From Morella rubra (taxonomy: Eukaryota > Streptophyta > Magnoliopsida > Fagales > Myricaceae), in contig CM025851.1 of the NCBI GenBank assembly GCA_003952965.2, positions 15,364,099 through 15,428,098 of the forward strand: a DNA stretch of 64,000 nt, in the 5' to 3' direction. Numbering within the stretch: the first letter of the stretch is position 1; every line of letters starts with the position of its first letter. The notes under the pieces were generated by a model that saw nothing but the letters and a program-made list of their open reading frames with translations, was not told the DNA's origin and did no database searches. This document shows positions 25,829 to 37,878 of the stretch, piece by piece. The translations under genes were made by a program, and so were the position numbers.

Positions 25829-26365
25829 TGAAAGCGGGGCTAAAGAAGAAACTGTTAAGATATATTTAGAAAAAGAATTTTTTGAGATTTAAAAAGTTAG
25901 AAGTTGACTGTCTTCCTTAAAATTTAAAGTTGAAAGTCTATAGTAGTCTTCTTAGAAATTTTGAATTCTGCATTTTTTTTGAACCCAATGAAAATTTCAA
26001 AAAGTTTAAAGGAGACTTTGAGACCCTTTTTTTTTTTTGTTAAGTTAAAAAGTTAAAAAGTAAAAATATTAAACATATATAAATAAGAAAAAGTAGACTA
26101 GTCAGTGAAGAGAAGAATGAAAGTAGGGCTAAAGAAGAAACTGTTAAGATATGTTTTAAAAAATAATTTTTTGAGATTTAAAAAGTTAGAAGTCGACTGT
26201 CTTCCTTGAAATTTAAAGTTAAAAGTCTATAGTAGTCTTCTTTGAAATTTTGAATTATGTATTTTTTTTTTATTTAATGAAAATTTCAAAAAGTTTAAAA
26301 GAGACTTTGAGACCTTTTTTTTTTTTTGTTAAGTTAAAAAGTTAAAATATTAAACATATATAAAT
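25829..26365. repeat. Tandem duplication, 289-bp unit
   Basis: The block starting TGAAAGCGGGGCTAAAGAAG (25829) recurs at 26118 as TGAAAGTAGGGCTAAAGAAG and stays collinear through TTAAGTTAAAAAGTTAAA. The unit resembles, inverted, part of the hAT remnant at 41800-42000, so it likely derives from that family. Confidence 0.8.
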
Positions 26366-26461
26366 TGACCTAATAAATATTAAGTAAAATATAAAGTTGA
26401 GCGAACGTAGGCAGTTACTAGGCTAAGAGATGTCCCCTGAAGACATCTAGCTCGGCAACCA

Positions 26462-27471
26462 TGTTAGGACCCTTGGTCAAGGCCTCCAAAACAATTACCA
26501 ATTCCTCTAAGGGATTTGCTCGAACACTCCAATCGATCATTCTAAACCGTTTCAGGCAACATAGGAGTATAGTAAATAGGATTTATCACACCAAAAATGA
26601 AGAATACCTTGATGTCATTACGAAGAACGTGGTTTAAGGATTGTTAGTCCTTAGAATTATAAGAACACAAGAACACTCATATAAGGATTATATGCCCAAA
26701 TACTTCCAAACTCAAGAGGTTATTAGCCCCTAAAGTCAAATAGCACAAACGTGCCTATACTTGGCCAAAACACTCACAAGCTTTCTAGCTATCAAAACTC
26801 AACTCTATGCATGAATGAAGCTACTGCTCCTAAGGAGTGCTTATATAGATATCCTTAAAAGCTTACAAAACTCTACTAGAATCGAATCAAATCAATCTAA
26901 ATAAATCTTCAAGATTCTAAGGAAATGATTCCTAAAATCAAGGAGATTTGATTATACATGCCTAATACAACCGAATTCAAAATGAAAGCTAATCTTTTAG
27001 AGTTTAGGAAAGATATCATAAATCTAAAAGATATGATTTATTTAACAAAACATGAATGAAAGTTAATCTCCTACGATACCTCCATAAAGAGCTTGATCTC
27101 CTGGCTGTTTGCCGCCCTACACGATGGCGCCACTGCCATGCACTTCCATGGATGGTGATGCTCCTCCGACTTCCAGTACCATCCTCTGCAATTCCCCTTC
27201 GGTCATTGCTAAGGTTGGTGGTGCTTTATCGCCGATGGTGGCTGCTGGTGGTAACCACTCCTAGTCTTGGCTATCCTTGGTCTTGATATCTGCTGCTCTT
27301 GGCTTGGCTGGTGGTCAAGGCCCTATTGCGGCACCATGTCATGGGCAAGGCTATGGGCAAGGCCATGTGCTGGCCATGAGCTTGCTATGGCATGGACATT
27401 GCTGGGCTACCATGACTTGTCAAGGGCGTTGGTGCACCTTGTGATAGGGTCCTCGGCCTAGGCCCCTAACA
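26462..27471 (-). repeat. Probable LTR of a truncated retrotransposon
   Basis: The segment begins TGTTAGGACC and ends GGCCCCTAACA, i.e. TG...CA with a 7-bp inverted end TGTTAGG/CCTAACA. Read on the minus strand it is followed by TGGTTGCCGAGC, which begins with the TGG expected of a primer site. No second LTR or target duplication was found. Internal ORFs are noise. Confidence 0.5.
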
Positions 27472-30145
27472 AGTGTAAACTTGTGAGTACACGTGGCAAG
27501 CACACTTCTCAAAGATAATGCTTGATTGGCTATCCCATTAAGGTACTCTTCATAACTCGAGCTCTATTTTTGGTATTTTGGATATATAGAAAGAGAAATT
27601 AAAAGAAAGATAGATGGTTGAGAAGGTGGAGGAATAGAACCACACGCTTAGGCTATATTGGGTTGACACACGAAACTAGCTAGACAATGAGGCTTTGTAA
27701 GGCTTTTCCCCTGTGAAGTTTACACTTTCGTACAAACAAGTACTTACAGATAAGTAAGCCTAAGCCATCCAAGGATGACCTAGAACCCAATAGGTAGAAC
27801 TTTGGTAAGAGAAGAGCAAAGCTCGAGAGAACCACGCTAGACCTAAATACTCAAACAGTTACCAATGAACCTGGATCGTTGTCAAGAGGTTGGTTACACA
27901 ACGAGAGAACCATGCCTGTCACAAGTAACATTTTGCTCTTTAAAGACCTTCACCTGCCTTGACAAAGGAAAGACCAAGTAACAAGAGAACCATGCCTGCC
28001 ATAAATACTCCTTCCCAAGCCAATGCACCTCTAGGGGAGGGACCACCATTTGCCCTCTAGTTTCTCTAGCCTCCGCAGAACCACGATCTTGCTAGAGTCT
28101 AGTATGAAAGAACCACCTCCATGCTAAGCCAAGGGTGGAAATGCGGACTATCTGCACTAAAAAAGGCACTGAGGCCAAAAGCTCCTACGGAGACTTTAAA
28201 TATATTTGATTGGATTAATTGGATCCTTACAATGGTGCCATGGAGGGGTTTATACAGCACCTCATGGGCTTGGGCAGCAAGGCTTTTTCATGTACAGGAA
28301 AAGGCTTGATTGCCACATAAATCAAATCCCCTGAGATCTCCTAAGATCAAGCAAAGGCCAAAAGGAAAAATCTTGAAAAAATCTTCCTTGGTGGTCAAAA
28401 CTTGCCTAAATAGGAGCCAATTGATCAAAGATTGATTTGCCCTTATTAGACTCTAATGTGGTCGGCCATATGCTTTCATATTTGGAGTAAATGTCAACTA
28501 CCACCTAAGTAGAAAACTCTTAATATCAATCAATGATCAATTTTTCTAAAATAGGACCAAGATTAGTTTCTTAATTGACTCAAACCAACATGACAATGTT
28601 TTGATACTAAAGCAATAAAGATAATTTCCCACTAATTGGGGGATTCAGCTATATAGGAATTGATGACCCTATATGGCATTTGATTGCTACTGGTGGTGGC
28701 CGCAGCCATGCTCCTTTGCTGCCATCGCCACTCCACTACCTTGTGGGGTAGTGACACCAAAATGTTCTTTGTAACGTGCTGATTCTTTTGAGCTAGCTCC
28801 TCCATATGCTCCGCTATGCGCCGCCGCTTTCGGTGGTCGTATGGTGGTGCTACCAATCTTTTCCATTATGTTATGGGAACCTCTTGAGACAATCTCCCTA
28901 TGCATTTCTTCTGGCACTGCTGTGATTAGAGGCCATGTGGTGGTGCTGGCAAAATGAACATTGACTCCTTTAGAGTCAGCCTGCATCATCTCTTCATTAG
29001 CCTTTCTTAGGCCATGTCGAAGCATGTTGTCTAGTTGAGCATTCTTCAACGCTGGCAATGGCATGGGGCGTGCCAATGCGCTATTGGATGGGTCCTGGCA
29101 TGTCATGGGGTGTTAGAGGCGTCTACAAACCTCGTTTCGCCTAGGTCCTGAGTTGGGGTCTTGTCACCTTGCTCGCGCGCACTGATGCCAGAGCTTGGCT
29201 GTGGTGCTTTAGCTGTGCGCACTGTGGGTGTGTTAGGTGCTCCTGCCGCGAGCGCTATGGATGTGTCAAAGGTGCTCATGGGTATAATTGGCACCGCGTC
29301 TTGCAACTTATCCTCCCACTTGTGACAGTCTGGGCCATGATCTTTACTAAGTATCCTTTTCACACCAGCTAGGGTGACTAACACGACACGTAAAGGAGTC
29401 GGAGCAAAATCACTCTCATTTCTTCACGCCAATACTTTTTAGAATCCTAATCGGCTTTGTTAGGCCTAAGTAAACGAGTATTTAAATAACAAAGCAAACA
29501 AAGACATGGACATCACGTCGAAGCAAGGTGGAGGGTAATAGGTCCAACTCCTACATAGATCCACAGGTTCTTTTGCAGAGATTGGCCCACGATATACTAG
29601 CTGGGCCCATGAAATATTGGGTTCATATCCTTCTTTAACAAAGCTCTTTGTTGGGTAATATAATCTACTTCGGATGAATAAAAGGTATTATACATTATTT
29701 TACATGAAATCGAAGGAAAGAGAAAGCAAAGCCCTAGCTTTTATGGATCAATAGGCCGCTAGAATCCGGCCAATTTGGGTTAATTGAAAGACCCGGTCAT
29801 ATAAAAAATTGACTTCTGAAGAGAATTTTTTTTTTGAAGTCTGAAAGTTATAGTCCTAGTACGGTGACTTGGATTTCAATCCTTGAAAACACATAAAAAG
29901 AAAATACACACACTAAGATTTGAACGAGAAGAAACAATTAATCAATATAAGGTGTTTAATTATGTTTGAAGATGAGATAGAACCTACTTATCCAAAAAAA
30001 AGATGAGATAGAACTTAACTTTTTTATGGAGAAATTACACTTTTTACCTTTTAAATGCCACACAATTTTCAATTTGTAACTCAAACTATTAATATTTACT
30101 GCACTATTATTGAAGACATGTTCAGTTCACGTGCCTCATTTTTAC
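27472..30145. other. Degenerate repeat-derived region
   Basis: Two minus frames (29384-29103 and 29106-28687) give about 230 codons with charged segments such as HGLRKANEEMMQADSKG. They may be gag-like remains, but I find no CCHC, protease or polymerase motif. Nothing else is recognisable. Confidence 0.35.
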
Positions 30146-30310
30146 TTGTGTTTGGTTATAAAATTTTAGTAAAATTTTATGTTATTGTTAAAAAAGAGGT
30201 GCATTGGAATTGGTGAATGAGTGATAAAAGTAAAAGTAGAATTTTGAAGCGTGTTTGATAAAAGTAAAATTTTATTAAAATTTTGTTAAAATTTTAACTT
30301 CCCAAACACT
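30146..30310 (+). mobile_element. MITE, family M2
   Basis: Left end GTGTTTGGTTATAAAATTTT and right end AAAATTTTAACTTCCCAAACAC are inverted. An internal GTGTTTGATAAAAG repeats the terminal motif. Target duplication not found. Confidence 0.6.
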
Positions 30311-30431
30311 ATGTTAGTCTGTCTTTGCAAAGCCGGCCCTTTGTCCACTATATTGCAAGTACGAACATTAGGTTGCTAAGCCGGCCCTTTGACCGCTATA
30401 TTGCAAGTTCGAAATTAGGTCACAAGTGAAC

Positions 30432-30500
30432 CAGTGGCGGACCCAGGGGGCAAGCCAGGGCGGCTCCCCCCTCCGCGCCAAGAAAGGGTGGCTCCCCCCC
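30432..30500 (+). mobile_element. hAT left-end fragment
   Basis: CAGTGGCGGACCCAGG is the terminal motif seen at 17919 and in relics at 43654 and 61531. No partner end is found before the next element. Confidence 0.5.
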
Positions 30501-30633
30501 CTCTTCCAGTTCTGTCAAAATTTTTTTACAACCTTTCGGTGCAACCCATTACCCCTCCCTTTTGCAATTGTTTTTTGATACAAAAGCGCAACTGCCATTA
30601 AAGGACTCCGACACACAGAAACATGTTCACACA

Positions 30634-30779
30634 GGGAACGGATTCCCTCCGAATGAGGGAATTCTAAAACCTACATAAGGCATGATCTAGATTAAGTTCC
30701 TGCAAATTAACGATTATTATAATGATACCTCGTTTAATGAATATAAAGGCTGATTTGGCTTGTGGCTCCGCTTATGATT
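30634..30779 (+). repeat. Left TIR of the Pack-MULE-like element
   Basis: Aligns, inverted, with 32676-32821 over about 146 bp with scattered mismatches and small gaps. Confidence 0.88.
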
Positions 30780-31625
30780 ACGTCTTTCTAAACTCCTATT
30801 CAATATTGCAAATGGCCGGGCATCCTGGAAGAATTTTAAAGTACCCCATTTTTTTTACACCGGCCTTTTTTTCCTCCCTAACAGTCCGCCCTCCAGACTC
30901 TTGATTTATTTCTTTCAGATTTTTTTTTGGTTTGATTTATTTATTTTTGTTTCTTTTATGTTTTTGCGAACCTCCAATTAAAGTTACGTAAACATGTTCA
31001 GAATTTGTCTACGACCGTGTTTTCGGCTTTTCAGATAAATATCGTTTTAGTAGAAGCGCCAACTGCACTCTCGGGCTCCAAGGCGTTGCACCATTTTCCA
31101 GACTCCTCTTTTTCGTTACGTTCGTTCTCGACTTTTTTGCCAGTATCGGTCCTCTTTGGGTCCTGAGAGAACTTGAAGGAAAGGGTAATAAGGAAAAGGA
31201 AAACGATTAGTAAGAGAAGGAAATGGATTAAAAACTCGTCAAAGTTTTCCTTCCTAAAGTGCTTCTTGTCAGGTTGAATACCATTTCCTATATGGACAAT
31301 GGTATTTTCTGTTTCTGAAAACAGAAGTATCCATCTGAATCAGACATTCTTTTCCATGTACCAATCTCAGTTTTAGTGGAGTCTTCAATGACAAACGTTC
31401 TCCTGCATTTTGAAAGCAGCATAAAAGTAATTTTGGTTTTCTGATTCTCGTTAGGCTGCTCTTGATTTCTTATAATCTTTTGTTATTTCATTTTTCCCTG
31501 TTTCCTATGTACATTTTGGTTTTTAGTATGTTCCAAGGAATTACCACTTCCAAAATTATAGTGCTTCTAAGTTTATTGTTCTTGATATTCAAAAAGATTG
31601 CTACAATAAGTTTTGCTGAATGCAG

Positions 31626-31723
31626 CCGAAGCCATACTTCTGGCATTCCAGCACTACGTGGTGATGCTTGGAACAATTGTTATCATCTCAACCATTATTG
31701 TCCCTCTAATGGGTGGTGGCAAT
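31626..31723 (+). pseudogene. Captured exon of a nucleobase-ascorbate transporter (NAT)
   Basis: Between a CAG acceptor and GTAAGA donor the frame reads EAILLAFQHYVVMLGTIVI and ends PLMGGGN. This matches the first membrane segment of plant NAT proteins (usual pattern EAILLGFQHY.VMLGT..., then PQMGGGN at a conserved exon end). NATs carry purines and pyrimidines across the plasma membrane. Only this exon is recognisable; the next coding exon is absent, so no transporter can be made. Confidence 0.82.
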
Positions 31724-32136
31724 GTAAGAACCGCTCTCAGGTATAGATATAGATACATGTAATCCTATTTAGTATTCGTAATCCAAAATGTGCGAGGAGT
31801 TGTTCTAGTCCTGCAATAAACATAATCTCATATCAAGTCAGTGTTGTGGCCTTACAAAATAGCAAGAAAATAACATACATAAAATCGCAGAAGTTTCAAA
31901 TATACTCTGCAGTTCAGGACTGCAAGAATATAGGTCATATAACTGGAATATATTGGGGAACTGTTGAGAGGCAAGCGCTAGAACACAATTACGAAGGATA
32001 AATCTAAAGAAAATCTTAAAAATAACACTGCCATCAACTGCACTCTTTCTCGACTTAAAAAAACAAAGAGTAGAATAGGAAAAAAAAAAAAAAAGTAGGG
32101 GGAAACATAGTTGTATCTGTTTGAAAGAGTAATGAC

Positions 32137-32441
32137 CTGACAAAGTGTTCTGAAATAGCACCCGAGCCTAGACGACCAACAAAATTGCAAAAGTTGAAGA
32201 GAGCCACCAACATTGTCGTATCATCAACACCTAATGCAATCCCAATCTGAGCCAAATTATTGAGAACCGTTATTCCAGAACCAGCGGCGAGAAAGTATGA
32301 AAACTAAAGAAGCCAGAAATCAGCCTTGATAAGTGCTTCACGAAACTTGAAATCCTTCCCCCTGTGAGGTCTACTTTTCTTTTTCACTGCCCCCTCCCCA
32401 ACAGCAAGAAGTGTCTCCACATCTGAAGCCTTCGCGAGAAT
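32137..32441 (-). pseudogene. Captured exon of an NFD4/nodulin-like MFS protein
   Basis: A minus-strand exon between CAG (32442-32444) and GTCATT (32136). It contains KFREALIKADFWLL, a TAG where W is expected, FSYFLAAGSGITVLNNLAQI and NFCNFVGRLGSGAISE. The order matches the second half of nodulin-like major facilitator proteins. One nonsense mutation and missing exons mean it is dead. Confidence 0.8.
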
Positions 32442-32675
32442 CTGAAATTAACGAAAACATCCCACCACCTAAATTAATTGTAGTTAACTGTATTGGAGGG
32501 CAATAAATTGCAATCAAATTGTAGGATTACCTTCTCTCTTGATTCTGGCGAGATTTCGGCGAACAGAGGAGAGAGAGAGCGTTCCTCCACTGGAATCTAC
32601 GTGAGAAAGAAGCATAAGAATAAAAAGAAGGGAACTTGCGTGAAAGAAGGGAAGAGGAAATTTGGGAGATTTGGA

Positions 32676-32821
32676 GCCGCCTAAGCTGAGCCACAAGCCA
32701 AATTAGCCTTTCTATTCATTAAATGAGGTGTCATTATAATAACTGTTGATTTGAAGGGATTTAATCTAGACCATACCTTATGTAGCTTCGAAATTCCCTC
32801 CTTCAGAGGGAATCCGTTCCC
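32676..32821 (-). repeat. Right TIR of the Pack-MULE-like element
   Basis: Inverted copy of 30634-30779. Confidence 0.88.
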
Positions 32822-33307
32822 TTTCCCACGTACAGTGGTCCTGTTTGTGTTTATGATCTTAACTGCACGTGCAATTTCCTATTCACCATCTTTAGTAAGC
32901 CAATTCTCTGCCGTTTCCACTTGTCTATCACATATTAGAGCAGAAGGGCACATTGCCTAGGCGAACATGGTGCATGACAAGTGCCTGTTTGGAGGTGAGA
33001 AAAACGAACAGAAAAAGGCAACTCCTTGGCAAAACTAGAAGCAAAGCAAACCCAACATTCATGTGAGCTAGCAGTGGTGTCAATACTTAATAGAGACTCA
33101 GACTAGCTAGTTTTGATATCTCATGCCTTCTATTGTCTGCAAATTGTCTGCACTTATATGGTAGAGCTGGCTGTGTTGGCTAGCACTGATGTGGAGGATT
33201 AAGTGTTGTTGCTATGTTGCTTTTTCAGGTTAATTTTTAAGCTCAAATTTTGCTGAGCTTATTCAGGTAATTTGCATCCTAAAACCTATTATAAATTTAG
33301 AAAATGA

Positions 33308-33987
33308 TCCAGTGGAATGACGCTATTTTGTAACATTTTCAAAAGATGCAGACCCATAGGATCCAATTGCCACCTCTCAGTCTCAGCAAATAGTACAGTG
33401 CGTGCATTTCAATATTCTTAATGCTTTTTGTCCTTAATTTTCTATATTTGAACTCTAAGACACTTTTTGTATTATGTAAAAATTTTTTTTGAGATGTCCT
33501 TTTGCTTTAAGAGTTTACCCTTCTCAACTTGAGTCCTAGTTCTACCACTACGCTTGAGGGTTATTGATCCTCGATTAATATTGACAATCCCTCGTTGAAT
33601 GTTTGCGAAAAAGAGGCGGACAAGGGTAGGTCTTCTTCTCACCTCAAGCATACTAAATATTTTCATACGTTGACTGAAACAACTGACTGACCTTTTGTCC
33701 CCCTATTCAAACTTTTTGTCCCTTAATTTTCTATATTTTAACTTTAAGATACTTTTTGTATTATGTAAATTTTTTTTTAAGATGTCATTTCGCCTCAGGA
33801 GTTTGCCCCCTCCTCAACTTGAGTCCTGATTTTGCCATTGCGCTTGAGGGTTATTGATCCTCCATTAATATTGGCAATCCCTCGATGAATGTTTGCGAAA
33901 AAGAGGTGGAAAAGGGTAGGTCTTCTTCTCACCTCAAGCATACTGAATATTTTCATACGTTGACTGAAACAACGGTGACTGACCTGA
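33308..33987 (+). repeat. hAT 3' end with 288-bp tandem duplication
   Basis: 33340-33555 resembles the hAT 3' end at 43455-43654 (CAATTGCCACCTCTCAGTCT; CTCAACTTGAGTCCT). The part from 33424 to about 33695, including flanking CGCTTGAGGGTTATTGATCC, is repeated from 33712. The copied unit therefore spans an element end plus unrelated flank. Confidence 0.75.
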
Positions 33988-34272
33988 ATTTTGTTCGACA
34001 GAAAATTCTTTCATGGTTTTCCAAGTCCTGATTGGATTAATGCTTTCCTTCTATCTGAATACATTTTGTTTAATCTCTGATATTGACATTCGAAATTGCG
34101 TTATCATCCACAATGTACTGCTAAAACACTTGTAACTATGTTAGGATCTCTTTCCTTTTTCTCGAAGGTTAAGGTGCTGACAGTGTAAGCAAACTCCCCC
34201 CCCCTAACACCAAACCCACCACCACCTTTCTCATGTTTTACAGTAAATTAAGAAGGCACAATAACCTCAGCA

Positions 34273-35777
34273 ATGGGCAACAAGAATTCAAGCTTGTTAA
34301 GATTAGTGGAGGAGAGAGCATTGTCAATGGAAGAGAAAAAGAGGCAACAAGAGGCTTTAGTCCCCTACTTGCATAAAGATTGCATCTCCAACATTCTTGG
34401 TCGTCTTCCTCTTGACAATCTTCAAAGGTCCAGGTTTGTTTTTAAGCCTTGGTATACCCATAATCAATAGCCCCTAATTTACCGTTGCCCATCTCCATCG
34501 ATCCGAGTCTGTTTTGATCTTTCTATCATCAATTGAAAGGGAAAGTTTGTACCGTTCTCCCATGGCATCCATCCCACCAGAGAAACCAAATACCGTTTCA
34601 GTTGAAACAAAATTTCTGCAGTCAGCATGTGTCCCTGTTTTAGGGCAGCCGAACATGGACCCCAATATGAAGTCCTATATCAAGTTCTTGGAAATTAGTG
34701 GTGAAAAGAGCGAAGTAGGAGAATATAATGTAAGGTGTTTGGGAAATATCAGGGCTCGGAAGTTAATTGCACTTCCTCTTGGTACTTTATATCCTCCTCA
34801 TGATGAATCTTATGGCTTTGCTTTAAGCAATATTACTCGTGAATATAAAGTGGTTCGCCTCTTCCGGGATGAGTTAGGTTGTCTCGGTTGTGAGATCTTA
34901 ATTCTGGGGACAAGAGTATGGAGAGGGGTGAATGGACCTTCTGTAGGACTCGTTGGCTGGTTTGGTTACATGCCTGTTGTTGGGTGGCCTTGGGCCTTCT
35001 CAATCCCAAAAGCTAGTTCAAGAGGTGAGGCTTTCCCTCACACTTATAAACTGACCACCAGCCCCTTCCACAACTGATGTGGGACTAACCCCAACAATCT
35101 CCCCCTCACACATCGGGCCCTGGGTTGGGAACAGACAACCCGTTTCTCTCATGACTGTTGGGTCCGAGACTTGTTGGTAAACCTGGGCTCTGATATCAGT
35201 GTTGGGTGGTCTTGGGCCTTCTCAACCCTAAAAGCTAGCTCAAGAAGTGAGGCTTTCCCTCACATTTATAAGTTGACCACCAGCCCCTTCCACAACCGAT
35301 GTGGGACTAACCCCAACACCTGTTTCAGCGATTGGAGCTTTGCATTGGGTTCCTCATATTGATGATAGCGACTACATCGTGTCTATGGATGTGGACACGG
35401 AGAAGTTTCATACAGTTCCACTCCCAAAAAGTAGTAGGACTCACGACGGAATTGTCGAGATGGGTGGATTCTTAAGTTTTGTCACTCATGCGGAATTGAA
35501 CCAAATAGAAGTCTGGATCCTGAAGGGCATAGGTGAATCGTGGACAAAGCAACATAGTATCATAACGGGTTCTGTAGTGGATATGGTTCCCTAATTCAGT
35601 TTAAGAATTAAGGGAGATATGATTTTCAAGAGGGAGGAAGATGGATCCTTCCATACTTATGACTTCCAGATCCAAGTGATGAGAAAAGTTGAGATGGAAA
35701 ACCATCGCCTCCCTGTTTCATGTTCACTTCTACCTCATGTCAGTAGCCTCATTAATTTCATGGTCAAGCCAGGATAG
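34273..35777 (+). pseudogene. F-box protein pseudogene
   Basis: The ORF begins MGNKNSSLLRLVEERALS, with an F-box at residues of about 28-62 (LHKDCISNILGRLPLDNLQR). A +1 shift near 34455 and a TAA break the frame. It continues as SESVLIFLSSIERESLY, then an FBA-like C-terminal part (RKLIALPLGTLYPP, IGALHWVPHIDDSDYIV, VHS-free) to TAG 35775-35777. Another in-frame TAA lies at 35592-35594. A conserved stretch between NVRCLGNIRA and RKLIALP seems deleted. A TRIM at 34978-35318 splits the C-terminal half. Intact relatives recruit targets to SCF ubiquitin ligases; this copy has at least four lesions. Confidence 0.88.
34978..35318 (-). mobile_element. TRIM (terminal-repeat retrotransposon in miniature), 341 bp
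   Basis: Two 119-bp LTRs (35200-35318 and 34978-35096) run TGTTGGGGTTAGTCCCACAT to CCACCCAACA on the minus strand. Between them are TGATATCAGAGCC (PBS for initiator tRNA-Met, 35199-35187) and GAGGGGGAGAT (PPT, about 35106-35097). A perfect 5-bp duplication CCTGT flanks it (34973-34977, 35319-35323). No coding capacity; must use enzymes from other elements. Confidence 0.96.
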
Positions 35778-36986
35778 AACCCAGGATGTGTGCGATTGAT
35801 CTGTTGCTTCGTTTGTACAAATTAGCAAAGTAATGGTATGTATTCCAATAAATAACACTATAACATACACTTTCCTTGTTTCATATGCGTGCATCTAGTG
35901 GTTGAAAAGTCGTACTGTAGATGACTTACTTGAAGTATATAGTATATTGCTTAAAAGGACATCTCTTGATTCCGTTCCCGCCTCCTCTCCCCATTTTATG
36001 TCCATGACAGACAGGATTGCGACTAGTATTATTTTGGATAGTGGGAAATTGAACAACCTAATTTAAACCCAATTATGCAGAAAGGGGGTGGATAGGTATA
36101 TTAATAAAATTATCAAATAACTCTTTTTTAAAACTAATTATTCTCAATAATAGCAACCCAAACACAGTGCTTTTAATATTTAAAGACTTAATATCAATAA
36201 AACATGAATATATGAACAGAAAACATGAAAAAATAAATCTGTAAAAATAGATTAATTCGAATTTTACTATAGGAAACTTCGAATTCACTGCAAACTACAA
36301 ATTTAACAGATTTTACAAACTAAATTGATATGCAATCAATTTCTTGATACCAACAAAAATAGTTAATTCAGATCTAAACAAAAACCTGTTATACCTTTGT
36401 CTTCAACCTTTTTGGATCCGAATAATCAATATCTTCAAGATTGATATTCTAAGAACACTAATCACAAGAATGGTTAAATGTAAACAAATAAAACAAAAGG
36501 AAAATTAAACATACACTCACACAAGATATGGTGATGAAAAGAAATCTTTTTGAAGAACTTACTCAAAAGAGAAAAACTCTCCGAGCCAAAACCGGCTTTT
36601 AATCAGATTTAATTTGTTATTCCTTTTACAGCAAATTCAAGCTTTCTACAACAATAAACGGAGCAAAACGATCAGCACATTTCTTGAAAAGGATGATCTT
36701 GAAGGGAGTAGAGAAGCCAAAAAGAAACTGTTCGATCCGAGCTTCTAACGGGCAGATTTCTTGCTAAATGACGAAGACGCAATTTTTCTGTTAAACACTC
36801 TGCGCGTGAAGAGTAACAGAAACGCTAACTTTCTTTTTCCTTCTAGAAAACCCAAAGTGGACAAAAATGCCCTTATGGGTTTTTCACGAAAATGACAAAC
36901 GGTTTTTACAGAAATGATCAGTGTTTCTAACATTTTGGCTCTTACCTACCATGTGTTAACAGCCTTGTTTCGTGTGAAACTTTTGA
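35778..36986. other. Spacer with possible LTR relic
   Basis: No gene seen. The stretch 36077-36952 (AAGGGGGTGGATAGG near the start, CTAACA near the end) resembles an old copia LTR, but ends and target duplication could not be fixed. Confidence 0.35.
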
Positions 36987-36994
36987 AGCTATGC

Positions 36995-37478
36995 CGCTGG
37001 GCCAGCTCAAGGTAGGGCAACTTAGGGAGTTGCCTAAAGCCTCACCCTAAGCAAGGCCTTGTAAAGAGTTATTCTATTTTATTTTATTTTTATTTTTTTA
37101 AAATCTAATAAATAAAAAGATAATTGATCTAAGAAAATAAAAAAGTAATGGCAAGATACAATATTTTTATATTTTTTTATCATGAGAGACCATCTTTTTA
37201 CTAGTGATGTTTTTTCGAGGCCTCCTAATTCTTTTTTAGATATTTTTAAACTTTGTTTAAAGAGAAAAAAATGCCCTATAAACTTTTAAACTGTGCTAGT
37301 CATGGGGGTCTTGATGCCATGTTAAGGGCAGTAAAAAAACAATTAATAGGGCATTTGAATATTTTATATTAAATTTAATAATTTTCAGATAATTTTAAAA
37401 TATTTTATATTAAAATGTATATAAAAGGCTTAATAATTTAGACTGCCATAGGCCACCATTTGATTTGAGCCGGCCCTG
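36995..37478. mobile_element. Non-autonomous hAT element (GGGCCRGCTCAA ends)
   Basis: Left CTGGGCCAGCTCAAGG mirrors right TTTGAGCCGGCCCTG. Flanking octamers AGCTATGC and AGCTATAT agree at 6 of 8. Both sides carry the GCCTAAAG/GCCATAGG subterminal blocks also found at 41642-42682. No coding sequence. Confidence 0.72.
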
Positions 37479-37878
37479 AGCTATATGGGAATGGCAGAGA
37501 ACCAAATCGTGTTATATTTGAGATTTTTTTTTTCCCTTTTTCCTACTGGCTTTCTAGTACTTGAACACTTCCCTTTCGGGTGAGGAACAGAGGATGCCTT
37601 AAAAACTAACCAAAGCACCGGGAGCATGCACAGAAATGACGCGAAAACAGAGTCCAAGAAAATAACTCCCTAAAATAACAGGTAATATCATGGATAACGA
37701 TTAATATGATCAATATTGACTGAAGCGACAAGGGTGAAATGTTCTCGTCGTAAATATAGAAACCAGCAAAACAAGAAATACAAATTAGCACAGTAAACTA
37801 TCAGTTGTGCTTCACAGCCATTAGCCCCCAATTCTCTCTCTCTCTCTCTCAACTTTTCCTACAAGCATGCGGAGAAAA

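Larger units (their letters stand above)
30634..32821. mobile_element. Pack-MULE-like element carrying fragments of two host genes
   Basis: A 2,188-bp element bounded by long terminal inverted repeats of about 146 bp (30634-30779 and 32676-32821). Both begin GGGAACGGATTCCCTC and stay collinear through TGGCTTGTGGCTC. Flanking 9-mers GTTCACACA and TTTCCCACG agree at 6 of 9 positions, as expected for a worn Mutator-type duplication. No transposase inside. It contains a nucleobase-ascorbate transporter exon on plus and a nodulin-like MFS exon on minus. The inverted repeats and gene fragments are seen; Mutator assignment is inference from TIR length and 9-bp flanks. Confidence 0.85.

Noticed and set aside
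27056-27461. Overlapping plus-strand ORFs rich in L, W and R
   Set aside because: They fall inside the probable LTR and come from imperfect GGGCAAGGC-type repeats.
28687-29384. Minus ORFs as possible gag or host gene
   Set aside because: No CCHC, protease, RT or domain I can name; kept only as degenerate region.
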